Part shown: piece by piece, positions 9,968 to 19,409 of the stretch
Layout of the letters: the number at the start of each line of letters is the position of its first letter
How positions within the stretch are numbered: the first letter of the stretch is position 1
Assembly (NCBI GenBank): GCA_963677245.1
Contig: OY781921.1
Span: 1,798,001-1,862,000, forward strand
Source of the DNA: Saccharicrinis sp963677245
GTDB taxonomy: Bacteria > Bacteroidota > Bacteroidia > Bacteroidales > Marinilabiliaceae
Direction: 5' to 3'
Length of the DNA: 64,000 nt
Notes under the pieces: model-generated
Seen by the model: only the letters and a program-made list of their open reading frames with translations
The model's database searches: none
What the model was told of the DNA's origin: nothing
Program-made: the position numbers and the translations under genes

Positions 9968-10786
9968 TTATTTCTTTTGATATATTCGTACATAATCAAT
10001 CTCCATCGTCTGAGGAAAAGCAAGGGTATCTATGCCTTCCACTCTTCCCCATTCTCCGCCAACAGCCAGGTTTAAAATCAAATAATAAGGTTTGTTGTAA
10101 GGCCATTTATCATCACCTAAACCTTCATTCTCATAAGTGAAATAATGATTGTCATCCACATAGGCTTTTAAAACATCAGGTGACCATTCTAATATATAGG
10201 AGTGAAACTCCTGATCGATGCTTTCCACATTAACGGTAGCCGTTTGCTGTGTTCCTTTTTGCCATTGATAATCTTTAGAATGTGCCGATGCATGTACAAC
10301 ACCAAGGTCGTGCCCAACATGCTCCATGATATCTATTTCGCCGATATCAGGCCAGTTACCATCATTAAAAGACCACCCTCCCGGCATCATCCAAATAGCC
10401 GACCAGGTACCTCTTGCCTTTGGTAGCTTAGCTCTCACTTCCACCTTGCCATATTGCCAATCCGGCACTGACACCAAACGTGCAGAAGTAAATTGCTTAT
10501 CTTCATAATCCTCCTGAAGAGCAGTAATTTTAAGAATACCATCCTGCACCCACGCATTCTCTTTTCGTGAATTTGTATAAAATTGAGATTCGTTATTGCC
10601 CCATCCATGCGGATTTCCTTCGGTATCGTATTGCCATTTGCTTGAATTCGGCAATCCTTCATATTCAAATTCATCTGACCAAACCAACTTGTACTCCTGA
10701 GATCCAGAACAAGCAGTTAACAATAAAATTCCAATAACCAACAATACTGTATCCTTTAATATTTTTGTGTAATTTCTCATATCCAT
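9968..10786 (-). CDS. GH16 endo-beta-1,3-glucanase (laminarinase), lipoprotein
   Basis: 272 residues with a lipoprotein signal peptide (LLLTAC, Cys26) and one GH16 jelly-roll (about 33-272). The active site reads GEIDIME, with nucleophile Glu150, Asp152 and acid/base Glu155. VWSDEFEYEG, GWGNNESQFY and the C-terminal MEIDYVRIYQ are typical of bacterial laminarinases. The residues after Cys26 (SGSQEYK) are not a strong surface-export signal, so a periplasmic location is likely. The ATG follows the stop of the GPH gene (10788) by one base, so the two are translationally coupled. A second in-frame ATG lies two codons later. Confidence 0.93.
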   Translation of the reverse strand: MDMRNYTKILKDTVLLVIGILLLTACSGSQEYKLVWSDEFEYEGLPNSSKWQYDTEGNPHGWGNNESQFYTNSRKENAWVQDGILKITALQEDYEDKQFTSARLVSVPDWQYGKVEVRAKLPKARGTWSAIWMMPGGWSFNDGNWPDIGEIDIMEHVGHDLGVVHASAHSKDYQWQKGTQQTATVNVESIDQEFHSYILEWSPDVLKAYVDDNHYFTYENEGLGDDKWPYNKPYYLILNLAVGGEWGRVEGIDTLAFPQTMEIDYVRIYQKK

Positions 10787-10787
10787 T

Positions 10788-12239
10788 TTATTTTGTTACC
10801 TCATCCCCCTGATGATGTATTTCACCTCTTTGTGCAATAAGTTTTTTTCTGATTTCATTCGCTTTTTCCTCAGTAATATCATACTTCATTAAAGAAGCGA
10901 TGGCTAATAAAGCTGTTACAATAGGAATAATAATATCAGCTAATCTAAGATTAGTAAGCGCCTCTATGGTCTGAACATCTTTACTTTCATCAAAACCAAC
11001 ATAATGAAGCACGATGCCACTTGTTAAAATCGCCAATGCATTTCCGAGTTTCACCATCCACCAATACACCGCTCCAAACATGGCTTCTCTTCGTTGCCCG
11101 CTTTTTAATTCATCCAAATCACACACATCCGCTGTCATAGACATCATCAACGTAAACAAACCACCAATCCCAAACGATAAGAAGGGTATTGGAATAAACA
11201 TCATCCATGGATTTTCAGGATTAAACCCCCACCATTTTAAAGCATATCCAACAATTGAAAGAAGTGTAGCAATGATAAAAGCATTTTTCTTACCTAACTT
11301 TTCTGATATCCTGGTAACCACAGGAATTACTAAAAATGCTGTAGCCATCGCACTGATAGTCCCAAACCAAGCCGGCCAGTTACCTGCAGCACTTTTATCT
11401 CCATTAAATAAATAATATACAATGATGAAAAAGGCAAATTGTGCTATAGTCTGAAAACCATTGAATACAAAAAAAGTAGATCCACATAAACGCATAAATG
11501 GTTTATTTTGAATCGTTAGCTTTATTCCTTTGATGAATAATTTAAAATTACTCGCTAACTCTTTACGAGATAAGCTCTTCATTTCATCATTATCCGGAAC
11601 GATTAACTCTTTATTAAAAAGAGCCGGTAATATTCCCAATACCATACATAATCCGCCAACCCAAACGGCCAAAATTCTGGCTCCTTGAGGAGCAGACTCA
11701 AATAAGGACTGATTATAAATGATAACCCAAAACCATGGGGCAATCATCCAGGCTATTTGTCCCATAAACTGAGATACAGCCATTAATCGGGTTCGTTCGT
11801 TATAATCCGGCGTCATCTCGTATCCCAACCCAATTAAAGGTGTAGCAAAAATAGTGTAGCCTATGTAAAAAAAGATGGATACAATTAAGAAATAAAAGAA
11901 ATTAAACAGCTCAGAATTCTCTGGATTTAATTGCCACATAATCATAAACGAAACACCGGCAATTACGCTACCGAACAATATATAGGGTTTTCTTCTTCCC
12001 CATTTTGATTTCGTATTATCCGATATAAATCCCATAATCGGATCTGTTAAAGCATCAATTAATCTGGGTAGTGCACCTAAAATTCCGGCAAGAATTGGCG
12101 ACATACCTAAAGACATTACTAAAACCACCATAAAAACGCCCAATGCAGCAGGGAAAAGTTGATTTGCCAGGTGTCCTGATCCAAATGCCATCTTTTGCTC
12201 TAACGGGACCTTATCTTGTATTGCTATTGAGCGACTCAT
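10788..12239 (-). CDS. GPH-family sugar:cation symporter, second copy
   Basis: 483 residues and about 12 membrane segments. RLIDALTDPIMGFISDN with KWGRRKPYILFG is the GPH loop signature. MTPDYNERTRLMAVSQ and the C-terminal DLDELKSGQRREAMFG are typical of a Bacteroidota subgroup of GPH carriers that is longer than MelB. It should import a glucan oligosaccharide. It follows the phosphorylase gene across a 132-base gap that holds a strong hairpin, and it is coupled to the GH16 gene downstream. Co-location with a cytoplasmic phosphorylase suggests that it brings in the phosphorylase substrate, while the other GPH may take glucose or a disaccharide. This assignment is inference. Confidence 0.9.
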   Translation of the reverse strand: MSRSIAIQDKVPLEQKMAFGSGHLANQLFPAALGVFMVVLVMSLGMSPILAGILGALPRLIDALTDPIMGFISDNTKSKWGRRKPYILFGSVIAGVSFMIMWQLNPENSELFNFFYFLIVSIFFYIGYTIFATPLIGLGYEMTPDYNERTRLMAVSQFMGQIAWMIAPWFWVIIYNQSLFESAPQGARILAVWVGGLCMVLGILPALFNKELIVPDNDEMKSLSRKELASNFKLFIKGIKLTIQNKPFMRLCGSTFFVFNGFQTIAQFAFFIIVYYLFNGDKSAAGNWPAWFGTISAMATAFLVIPVVTRISEKLGKKNAFIIATLLSIVGYALKWWGFNPENPWMMFIPIPFLSFGIGGLFTLMMSMTADVCDLDELKSGQRREAMFGAVYWWMVKLGNALAILTSGIVLHYVGFDESKDVQTIEALTNLRLADIIIPIVTALLAIASLMKYDITEEKANEIRKKLIAQRGEIHHQGDEVTK

Positions 12240-12273
12240 ATATTTTGTGTTTTATTCTTTCAAGCTTAAAAAC

Positions 12274-12303
12274 CAATCCCCTCCACCATTGGGAGGTGGA
12301 TTG
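12274..12303 (-). terminator. Intra-operon hairpin between phosphorylase and GPH symporter
   Basis: CAATCC pairs with GGATTG and CCTCC with GGAGG, with small internal asymmetry. On the minus strand a short T run (GTTTTTAAG) follows. It lies in the gap between the phosphorylase stop (12372) and the symporter start (12239). It may act as a partial terminator or as an RNA-stability element. Confidence 0.55.
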
Positions 12304-12371
12304 ATTTTATCATTACTAAAACTAAATTGACTTGACTATATCTAAATATTGTTCAGGATTATTCCCGAAAT

Positions 12372-15300
12372 TTAGATTCTGATATTAGAAGTAATCATTA
12401 CCTCTATTTTATTTACAGCACCTGTTCTATTGAATATTTCCTCACTTATATCTCTGTCAATGGAATTACCTTTCATTTCTATTTGTGAACCATCTTTGAA
12501 AGCAATCGCTATTTTATTTGCATCACCCAAAGTGTACACTATAGGCACTTTACAGAAAGTAAAAGCCATTTGTCCTTTATGTAAATTCAGTTGCTTTTTA
12601 ACACCTTCTAAATCATAATATTCAAATGAATTCTCTTCTGATAAAATATCATTCGGATTTAGTAAGGAAGTATTAATGTGTATCTCACCATTTTTGACCT
12701 GAATACCCAATTCTGCCATGCGAGAAATAACATCTTCTTTAACCTGGCCTGTCATTCCGGGTTGTTTAACACCTGCTCCACCTGGCGTATGTGAATAAGC
12801 ATCTGTTGGAAATGCGCCATACAATTCAGGAGATTTATAGATTCCTATTCCTGCTTTAATTTCATAATAGTGATCCTTAATTTTTCCTTGAATAGCATCA
12901 GAAGCACCCTCTTCAACGGCTCCAAAATAGCACTCCTGAGTGGCCAATAGCAGCTTTGAAACCATGTGCCAGTAAATACTACCCAGACCTTCATATCCAT
13001 AAAAAGTACCAGAACGACCAGTAAACGACTGATGGTCAAACATCGCTTCGTATGCATCCAACACCATTTGCTTCTCAACCTCAACTAAATCACCATATTG
13101 ATCTACATCTAATTTTTCAAGAGCTGATCTTAACACATCTGCATTTCTGAAAGATCCATTAAAGTGATAGTTTCCTGATTGATCTACTTGTAAAATGGAT
13201 GCATCTCCATCTTCAATTAAACGAGTCAGTAATTTTGAGCTCGTTACATCTTTGCTTGGTATATTATTTTTATCCTCAAAACGAGCTAGTTGTCTATCCG
13301 GATAAAGTATATAGCTATACTGATCTTCACGGAACAAGGCACTGGCTTTTAAGGCATCCAAAACAGAAAGACTCTGTTCTGCATTTAAATAACCTGAACT
13401 TAACACGGCTACTTGTCCTTCCAACATTTCATACAAGTATCGAATTGAAACAGTATCCTTGCCAAATGATACAATATTGTATGCATGGTATAAGCCATCC
13501 TCACGTCTATTGGTAGTAATGGAGTGATCCATATAATCAAGCGCCACCTTTGCAAACTCAACCAGTTGACTAAGCTGAACTGTTACTTTATTACCTGAAA
13601 AACCATTTTTATAAATACTGGTTCTATATTTTTCTCCAGCTACTCCTAGTTCATCCGTAAATTTTCGCCTTTCTTCATCCGAGAATCCTGTATGAATCAA
13701 AGTATACTTCTTTTCAAATAATTGATGGATGGAGGTTAATAACTCAACAACTTCAACCGAAATACTAATTTCACCTTTAGAATATGCTGAAAATTGTTTC
13801 AACCAAAATTTAAGAAAACGACGAATGTAGTACAATGTCACCATGGAAACGCCATTTCCTACTAAAGCATTATTTGCATCGTTCCATTCCGGCCGTTGTG
13901 TGTTTAACCAAATTCCTGCTTCCGGAATAAAATTGCTTAGCTTTGATAATAGCGTTACCAAAATTTTTTCTGTCAGATTTACTCTGTATAAAGATCCATC
14001 CTGACCAAATAACATTCGGGCATCCGCACCCAAATCTTTAACCTTGGATTTAATTTGTGCATTTAATGCTGCATTAAATTCAATGGTATCCTGAGGATTA
14101 GAAACAATATCCTGGTATGACCTAATACGGTATGGAACATTTGCATAAACAAACATCTCTTTAGAAAGCAAAGAATCTAATTTGCCCGGATGATAAGCCT
14201 TTGAGAGTTCTAAAAACTTTTGTAGATAAATGATTTGATGATCGCCCCAATAACCAATATAAGCCCATGGATCATCAGGATCCGGACATTCCCAATCAAT
14301 ACCTTCGCGGGTAATACGATAAGGATTGTACCCATCTGCTGTAGATGCATTTACAAACTTACCTATCATACCTTCCACATACTCCGGGTACGAAAGCGCC
14401 AAAGCTTCCCAGTTTTGGAATATATCACGCCAGTTTCCCTGGTAGTTTAATTTTGGACTTCCATCTTCATTTTTAGTCTCAATGGCAAACTGATTCCATG
14501 GTCGGCTTGGGTCTCCATGTCTGCGACTAAAGGTCAAGGGTAAATATTCATTGGCAATTCTAAGTAAATCAATATTACCGTATTCTAAAGCCCACTTACA
14601 TAATTCCGGATAAGAAATTTCTTTAGAAAGCTTTGCAATTTCTTCTTTTACATTTTCGTGTAATGCCTTATTGGTTTGTTTAACATACAAACTAAAATCG
14701 GCAGTTTCCAATCGGTAATTATTGTTGAAAATTCCTCCCCGCATTACATTAAACATCACATTGGAAAAATGGCGTGATGATGAAAGAACATCATTTCCTA
14801 ACTGCATACCGTCAGCAGCAGAAACGATTTTAATCAGATTCTCCGTTCCGAGCTCAATATCTTCCTGTACAGAATCCTTCAATATATCTTTTATCAGTAA
14901 ATTATTCAGATTAGCAACAGCAGTACTATCCTGATTAATTTCTGCTACAATCATCCATTCTTCAGAAGCAGAAGCATCCAGCATTAATTCTGCATTCAGA
15001 AAATAAGCACCGCGGGATGCTCTAATATCAACTTCTGTTTCTAAGTCAAGCCCCTTTTTAAAACTATCCAACTGCTTTTCGGATAATAAAGTCTTATGCC
15101 CTTCCAATCCATATGACCAAACGGTAGTAGTTTTAAGCGATTCGCTTGGCTCTGCTCTATCCACAGGAATTGAACTCAGCATAAATAAACCCAATCCTGT
15201 TTCTGCTATTAACTCATTTTTTTTGTAGGCATCCAGCAGATTGCTGTATGTATTTTGAAAATCATAATCAACTCCATAGGGAAGTAAGTTCTTGATGCCA

Positions 15301-15833
15301 TCTATAAAAGAAACTTTAATAGGAATTCCTGACAAATTGCTCAATGTTGATTTTTTTACAAAGCCGAATTTTTCAGAATTATTCCATTCATATTTAAATG
15401 AAATACCTAGATCATGATTTATTTCCTCAAAAAGGATCTTATTGCCATAAATATTTTTGTACAGGTTTCGCTCTGTTTTATAAATATGATGTTCATCAAG
15501 GAAAGGTTCCCAAAGAAAAGTTTTGCCTTCTTTTTCTACCAATACTATTGTTTGGCTACCTGTTTTTCCTTTATAATCGTGAATTTTATCGTCGGTATAA
15601 TATGGAAACAATGCATTATTTCTGTTTTTTCTACCTGCCGATAAAGAACCATTACTTGAGATAAACATCCAATGATCTGAGTCACTTACGATGCTCATAA
15701 AAAAGTCAGGCATTGTATCGTAATTATTGATTTTGTAGAACTTTTCATTATTAAATTCTACAAATTCTCCTTTTACCTCTTTCACTAAGTCATTCAGATT
15801 CGTATTTCCTAAATAAATACTTTTCTTCTCCAT
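12372..15833 (-). CDS. Beta-1,3-glucan phosphorylase, GH94/GH149 clan (most likely GH149), cytoplasmic
   Basis: 1153 residues without a signal peptide, so cytoplasmic. The N-terminal half carries the beta-sandwich typical of inverting GH94-like phosphorylases (MPDFFMSIVSDSDHWMFISS, then AGRKNRNNALFPYYTDD). The helical barrel includes RHGDPSRPWNQF, NYQGNWRDIFQNWEAL and YIGYWGDHQ. The Asp in YWGDHQ is the probable catalytic acid, by analogy with the WSDDH motif of GH94. The length (about 1,100 or more) fits GH149 or GH161 beta-1,3-glucan phosphorylases, not GH94 cellobiose phosphorylases (about 800). The Gram-negative host and laminarin context favour GH149. It would cleave imported beta-1,3-glucans with phosphate to give glucose-1-phosphate and save ATP. 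The family call is from memory of motifs, and the subfamily is uncertain. Confidence 0.78.
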   Translation of the reverse strand: MEKKSIYLGNTNLNDLVKEVKGEFVEFNNEKFYKINNYDTMPDFFMSIVSDSDHWMFISSNGSLSAGRKNRNNALFPYYTDDKIHDYKGKTGSQTIVLVEKEGKTFLWEPFLDEHHIYKTERNLYKNIYGNKILFEEINHDLGISFKYEWNNSEKFGFVKKSTLSNLSGIPIKVSFIDGIKNLLPYGVDYDFQNTYSNLLDAYKKNELIAETGLGLFMLSSIPVDRAEPSESLKTTTVWSYGLEGHKTLLSEKQLDSFKKGLDLETEVDIRASRGAYFLNAELMLDASASEEWMIVAEINQDSTAVANLNNLLIKDILKDSVQEDIELGTENLIKIVSAADGMQLGNDVLSSSRHFSNVMFNVMRGGIFNNNYRLETADFSLYVKQTNKALHENVKEEIAKLSKEISYPELCKWALEYGNIDLLRIANEYLPLTFSRRHGDPSRPWNQFAIETKNEDGSPKLNYQGNWRDIFQNWEALALSYPEYVEGMIGKFVNASTADGYNPYRITREGIDWECPDPDDPWAYIGYWGDHQIIYLQKFLELSKAYHPGKLDSLLSKEMFVYANVPYRIRSYQDIVSNPQDTIEFNAALNAQIKSKVKDLGADARMLFGQDGSLYRVNLTEKILVTLLSKLSNFIPEAGIWLNTQRPEWNDANNALVGNGVSMVTLYYIRRFLKFWLKQFSAYSKGEISISVEVVELLTSIHQLFEKKYTLIHTGFSDEERRKFTDELGVAGEKYRTSIYKNGFSGNKVTVQLSQLVEFAKVALDYMDHSITTNRREDGLYHAYNIVSFGKDTVSIRYLYEMLEGQVAVLSSGYLNAEQSLSVLDALKASALFREDQYSYILYPDRQLARFEDKNNIPSKDVTSSKLLTRLIEDGDASILQVDQSGNYHFNGSFRNADVLRSALEKLDVDQYGDLVEVEKQMVLDAYEAMFDHQSFTGRSGTFYGYEGLGSIYWHMVSKLLLATQECYFGAVEEGASDAIQGKIKDHYYEIKAGIGIYKSPELYGAFPTDAYSHTPGGAGVKQPGMTGQVKEDVISRMAELGIQVKNGEIHINTSLLNPNDILSEENSFEYYDLEGVKKQLNLHKGQMAFTFCKVPIVYTLGDANKIAIAFKDGSQIEMKGNSIDRDISEEIFNRTGAVNKIEVMITSNIRI

Positions 15834-15947
15834 CCTATTTTTAATATTGGTTAATTACAAATCAATTATTTGGGATCTTCATAAATTGATTTACTTATAT
15901 ATTTTTTGGTTTAAATCTCTGAAAAACAAGATGTAGCATCCCCATTA

Positions 15948-15965
15948 CAAAAGACGCATCTTTTG
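15948..15965 (-). terminator. Short hairpin between GH16 and phosphorylase genes
   Basis: A perfect 7-base stem CAAAAGA / TCTTTTG with a 4-base loop lies in the 160-base gap between the GH16 stop (15994) and the phosphorylase start (15833). A smaller GATG-TAG-CATC hairpin is next to it. No long T run follows, so it is more likely an RNA processing or stability element than a full terminator. Confidence 0.4.
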
Positions 15966-15993
15966 CATTTAGCTCTATTTCAGATACTAATCT

Positions 15994-16791
15994 TTATTTG
16001 CTCCTTTGATAAACCCTTACATAATCTACTTCTAACGTGGCGGGAAATAATTGATTGTCCACTCCATATCTACCTCCCCACATTCCGCCAACAGCCAAAT
16101 TCAAAATCAAATGAAATGGCTGATCAAATGGCCATTCTTCAGATAAGTCCGACTCCTTTTTGAAAGTAAATACTTTCTGATCATCGGCATAAAAATCACA
16201 TTTATCAGCACTCCATTCTAATGCGTAAGTGATAAATGTATTTATAGATTCGGGTAAATAAACCCCTTTGCTTTTTTGTGTTCCTTTTATATGATTATAC
16301 GCCTCGGTATGAACTGTAAAGTAAACCGAGTCAGGCTCATATCCGACATGCTCCATCATATCGATCTCACCACTTCTGGGCCATCCTCCATAGGTTCTTT
16401 CAGTGGGTAACATCCATATGGCTGGCCAAATTCCTTTTCCTTCGCATAGTTTAGCATTTACCTCAACCCTGCCATAAAGCCAATCGCCTTTCGATTTTGT
16501 TGTTAATCTCGCCGATGTGTATGGTTGTGGAAATCCTTCCTCTTTTCGTGCGGTAATATGTAGCTTACCATTCGCTACCCAGGCATTTTCTTGTCTGCCA
16601 ACTGTATAATATTGAAGCTCATCATTACCCCAACCGTAAGAATTTCCAATGGTATCATAATTCCATTTTGATTCGTCCGGAAGTCCTTCGTAATCAAACT
16701 CATCACTCCAAACTAATTCGTATTTATTTCTTTGACTGCATCCTATTATTAAAAAGAATGCTATACTTAATATGACAATATTCCTAACCAT
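15994..16791 (-). CDS. GH16 endo-beta-1,3-glucanase, lipoprotein (probably periplasmic)
   Basis: 265 residues with a lipoprotein signal peptide (FLIIGC, Cys18) and a single GH16 domain. The catalytic motif is GEIDMME, with Glu142, Asp144 and Glu147. VWSDEFDYEG and LEVDYVRVYQ frame the domain. After Cys18 comes SQRNKYE, which lacks the acidic surface-export cluster, so it probably faces the periplasm. It starts 12 bases past the previous GH16 gene and is very likely co-transcribed with it. It resembles the GH16 at 9968-10786 more than the PKD-bearing GH16, which suggests duplication within the locus. Confidence 0.92.
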   Translation of the reverse strand: MVRNIVILSIAFFLIIGCSQRNKYELVWSDEFDYEGLPDESKWNYDTIGNSYGWGNDELQYYTVGRQENAWVANGKLHITARKEEGFPQPYTSARLTTKSKGDWLYGRVEVNAKLCEGKGIWPAIWMLPTERTYGGWPRSGEIDMMEHVGYEPDSVYFTVHTEAYNHIKGTQKSKGVYLPESINTFITYALEWSADKCDFYADDQKVFTFKKESDLSEEWPFDQPFHLILNLAVGGMWGGRYGVDNQLFPATLEVDYVRVYQRSK

Positions 16792-16803
16792 AATTTTTTC
16801 AGA

Positions 16804-17898
16804 TTAGTTCTCATCTAAAGCATATACCCTAACATAATCCACCTCCATTGTTTGAGGAAAAATATTGTTATCAATACCTTGTGCACCTCCCCAGTTACCA
16901 CCTACTGCTATATTCAAAATAAAAAACTGAGATTGATCAAAAGGCCAGTTATTGACTGTTTTTATTGCTGGTGAATACACATGTGTTATGTTTTCAGGGC
17001 TATCTGTATAAAATGTAATCGCATTTTCATCCCATATCATTCCATAAATATGAAACTCTTCTTCTGCGGTATTTAAAGTCTTTGAACTTCCTTCTCCATC
17101 TCCTGCATGACCTGCTGGAGTATGAACTGTCGCATGAATAGTGTTTGGCTCATAACCCACATATTCCATTATATCCAATTCGCCACATGCGGGCCAGCCA
17201 ACCGAGTTAATGTTACTTCCTAACATCCAAATTGCCGGCCAAATCCCTGTTCCTGATGGTAATTTTGCTCTCACTTCCATTCTTCCATAAGTAAACTCCT
17301 GCTTACCTAATGTTACCATTCTTGTGGATGTATAAGAACCTGCTACTTGGTTGTTATTTACCTTTCTTGCAGTAATAATCAACTTTCCATCACTGATATG
17401 GGCATTATCTCCATTGGTATAATTTTGTAACTCATTATTACCCCAACCTCCGGCACCAGTCTCAAAAGTCCAGTTATTCATATTAATTGAAGATCCATCA
17501 AATTCATCTGACCACAATAAGGTTCCTGAAGCAAATTCAGGATCATCATTTTCAATGGAGAAGGTTTTAGAAACACTTTTCGTATCTGATTCCTTATTTA
17601 GATTCCCCCATAAGGTTAATGTTACAGTATATGTACCTTTATTAGGATAATGAATCGACCTGACAGAAGTTTTATCTGTCGACTTCCCCGACAACTCACC
17701 ATTGCTATAATCCCATTCTACATATAAATAATCACCTGCAGAGGTATTTTTAAAATGAATAAGATTTGTATTTTCAGCATCCATCTCATAACTAAAACTT
17801 GCTACATAATCTGCCTTAGGGTCTTCACTATCAGAACATGCATTAAAAGAAACTGGTATTAAAATACCCAACAGAAATAAGCCAAAACCCGATTTCAT
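16804..17898 (-). CDS. PKD-GH16 endo-beta-1,3-glucanase, surface lipoprotein
   Basis: 364 residues. A lipoprotein signal peptide (VSFNAC, Cys21) is followed directly by SDSEDPKAD, an acidic run like the Bacteroidota lipoprotein export signal, so surface display is likely. A PKD-type beta-sandwich (about 30-115, with NKGTYTVTLTLWG) precedes the GH16 domain (about 125-364). The catalytic motif is GELDIME, with nucleophile Glu240, Asp242 and acid/base Glu245. It lies second after susD, right behind the SusE-position protein, the usual place for the surface endo-enzyme that cuts laminarin before SusC/D uptake. Confidence 0.93.
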   Translation of the reverse strand: MKSGFGLFLLGILIPVSFNACSDSEDPKADYVASFSYEMDAENTNLIHFKNTSAGDYLYVEWDYSNGELSGKSTDKTSVRSIHYPNKGTYTVTLTLWGNLNKESDTKSVSKTFSIENDDPEFASGTLLWSDEFDGSSINMNNWTFETGAGGWGNNELQNYTNGDNAHISDGKLIITARKVNNNQVAGSYTSTRMVTLGKQEFTYGRMEVRAKLPSGTGIWPAIWMLGSNINSVGWPACGELDIMEYVGYEPNTIHATVHTPAGHAGDGEGSSKTLNTAEEEFHIYGMIWDENAITFYTDSPENITHVYSPAIKTVNNWPFDQSQFFILNIAVGGNWGGAQGIDNNIFPQTMEVDYVRVYALDEN

Positions 17899-17941
17899 AA
17901 AATCTAAACTTGAAATATAATTATAACCAATGTGTTAAATT

Positions 17942-17969
17942 ATCCGGAGGCATAGAAACGCCTCCGGAT
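17942..17969 (-). terminator. Strong hairpin after the susC-susD-susE block
   Basis: A perfect 10-base stem ATCCGGAGGC / GCCTCCGGAT with an 8-base loop. On the minus strand it is followed by AATTTAACAC, not a classical U run. It separates the glycan-binding protein gene (stop at 17982) from the first GH16 gene. This fits partial termination or a 3' stabiliser that makes susC/D/E transcripts more abundant than the enzyme transcripts. Confidence 0.6.
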
Positions 17970-17981
17970 TTAGGATAAACA

Positions 17982-19388
17982 TTAATCTAACAACTTAAAA
18001 TCATCTACATAAAAGATTCCATCGTTACAATGTCCTTCATTACCAATTTGAAGTACTATCTGATCAAAGTCTGTTCTATCTGAAACATCACTAAAATCAA
18101 ACGTTAATTCCAACCATTGATCCATTTGATCTTCGGTAAGTGTAACACTTCGAACCTGTTGTGTTTGCCATGCATTTCCTCCTAAAGAACTATCCTGAAG
18201 TTTAATATCGATTTGAGGAAGCAGGTTATGTGTAGCAATCCAAGGTGTATTCGGATCACATTCTGTCACATAATCATTCCAGCTAGGAACAAAAACCTTT
18301 AGGGTAAATACATTACGCGTTGATAGGTCTAATAAATAATCCAACACAACACTTACATTATTCCATTCGCCTGTTCCTTTTCGGTAGATGGCCACATTAT
18401 CTGAAGTATTGATAGGTACAGGAGCAAAGTTGTTTATGATTGCAAATGTATCGATAGTTGTAGTAACCCAGTTAACATTACCTTCTCCTTCGAAATCATC
18501 GAATAAATCTTTTTCTTTCAGCTGCTTTACAACAGGTTCCGGCTCCGGCGTTAATTTATCAACTGGTACCAGTTTGGTATACCAATAAAAATTAGCTTTT
18601 GAATCCCAGAATGCAATTTCTAATAAATCCTCGGTAACTGTAAGCAATTGATATTCTGATGTACCATCATAATATCCAATAAATCCATTTGACACATTCA
18701 TCACATCTCCAGCTACAATACACTGTGCTGTACCGCCATCGTAAGGCATGATGAAATCCGCTCCATCAGATTCCTGATGTCCATCAGTACTTCCCAAATC
18801 TGAAGCCCATCCACTATTAGCATATACATCTCCATTTGTAATATGCTCAAATACTAATCCTGAAGTTGTAATTGAAAATTTAAATCGATCATCATACAAG
18901 CCTTTACCAACTCGGTCTCCGGCACCATCTGCATGCCATTCCAATGGATTCTCTAATGTAGGTCCTAAGCCAAATGCTGGTGCACCATAGCCATCTACTG
19001 CCCATGTCTTTTCATCGCCACCTGTTAATTCATCATACGGATAACCGGATAAAAACGCTGGATTGTCTTGTTCTATTACAATATCTTCTTCAACCGTAAC
19101 TGTTCCTCCCTGCGAAAGTATAGTTACTTTAATGGTATAAGTACCTGCAAAAGTATATTGTGCAATTACCTTGTTACCATTTGTTTTAACTCCATTACCA
19201 AATTCCCAAACGGCAGTTGTATTTGGCGTATTATTAATTAATTCGTATTCATTTAATACACTGGTAGCCACATACTCCCAATCTACTTTATCTGCAGTAA
19301 GGTTAGCGGGCATATCATATTCTTCAGGAGAACATGCCTGGAAAGCCAGTGCTAGTGCGAAAAAATATATGATTTGTTTTATTTTCAT
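17982..19388 (-). CDS. SusE-position surface glycan-binding lipoprotein with PKD domain
   Basis: 468 residues. The lipobox (LAFQAC, Cys19) is followed by SPEEYDM, an acidic export-like signal, so it should be on the cell surface. A PKD-like domain (about 35-105, with VWEFGNGVKTNG and AGTYTIKVTI) comes first. A central domain with LTGGDEKTWAVDGYG and YWYTKLVPVD follows (about 115-275). A C-terminal jelly-roll, carbohydrate-binding-like domain (about 290-468) ends in GIFYVDDFKLLD. No catalytic motif is visible. The position after susD marks it as a surface glycan-binding protein, here presumably for laminarin. The family is known for fast sequence drift, so the call rests on position and architecture. 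Confidence 0.8.
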   Translation of the reverse strand: MKIKQIIYFFALALAFQACSPEEYDMPANLTADKVDWEYVATSVLNEYELINNTPNTTAVWEFGNGVKTNGNKVIAQYTFAGTYTIKVTILSQGGTVTVEEDIVIEQDNPAFLSGYPYDELTGGDEKTWAVDGYGAPAFGLGPTLENPLEWHADGAGDRVGKGLYDDRFKFSITTSGLVFEHITNGDVYANSGWASDLGSTDGHQESDGADFIMPYDGGTAQCIVAGDVMNVSNGFIGYYDGTSEYQLLTVTEDLLEIAFWDSKANFYWYTKLVPVDKLTPEPEPVVKQLKEKDLFDDFEGEGNVNWVTTTIDTFAIINNFAPVPINTSDNVAIYRKGTGEWNNVSVVLDYLLDLSTRNVFTLKVFVPSWNDYVTECDPNTPWIATHNLLPQIDIKLQDSSLGGNAWQTQQVRSVTLTEDQMDQWLELTFDFSDVSDRTDFDQIVLQIGNEGHCNDGIFYVDDFKLLD

Positions 19389-19409
19389 GACTTTATAATT
19401 TTAAAGTGT

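Noticed and set aside
11014..11415. 133-codon antisense frame inside the GPH symporter gene
   Set aside because: Shadow of the symporter; it lacks any recognisable motif and ends inside membrane-segment codons.
12372..15833. GH94 cellobiose or laminaribiose phosphorylase
   Set aside because: The length and motifs (about 1,150 residues with WGDHQ) fit the GH149/GH161 group better than GH94; the alternative is kept only as lower-probability.
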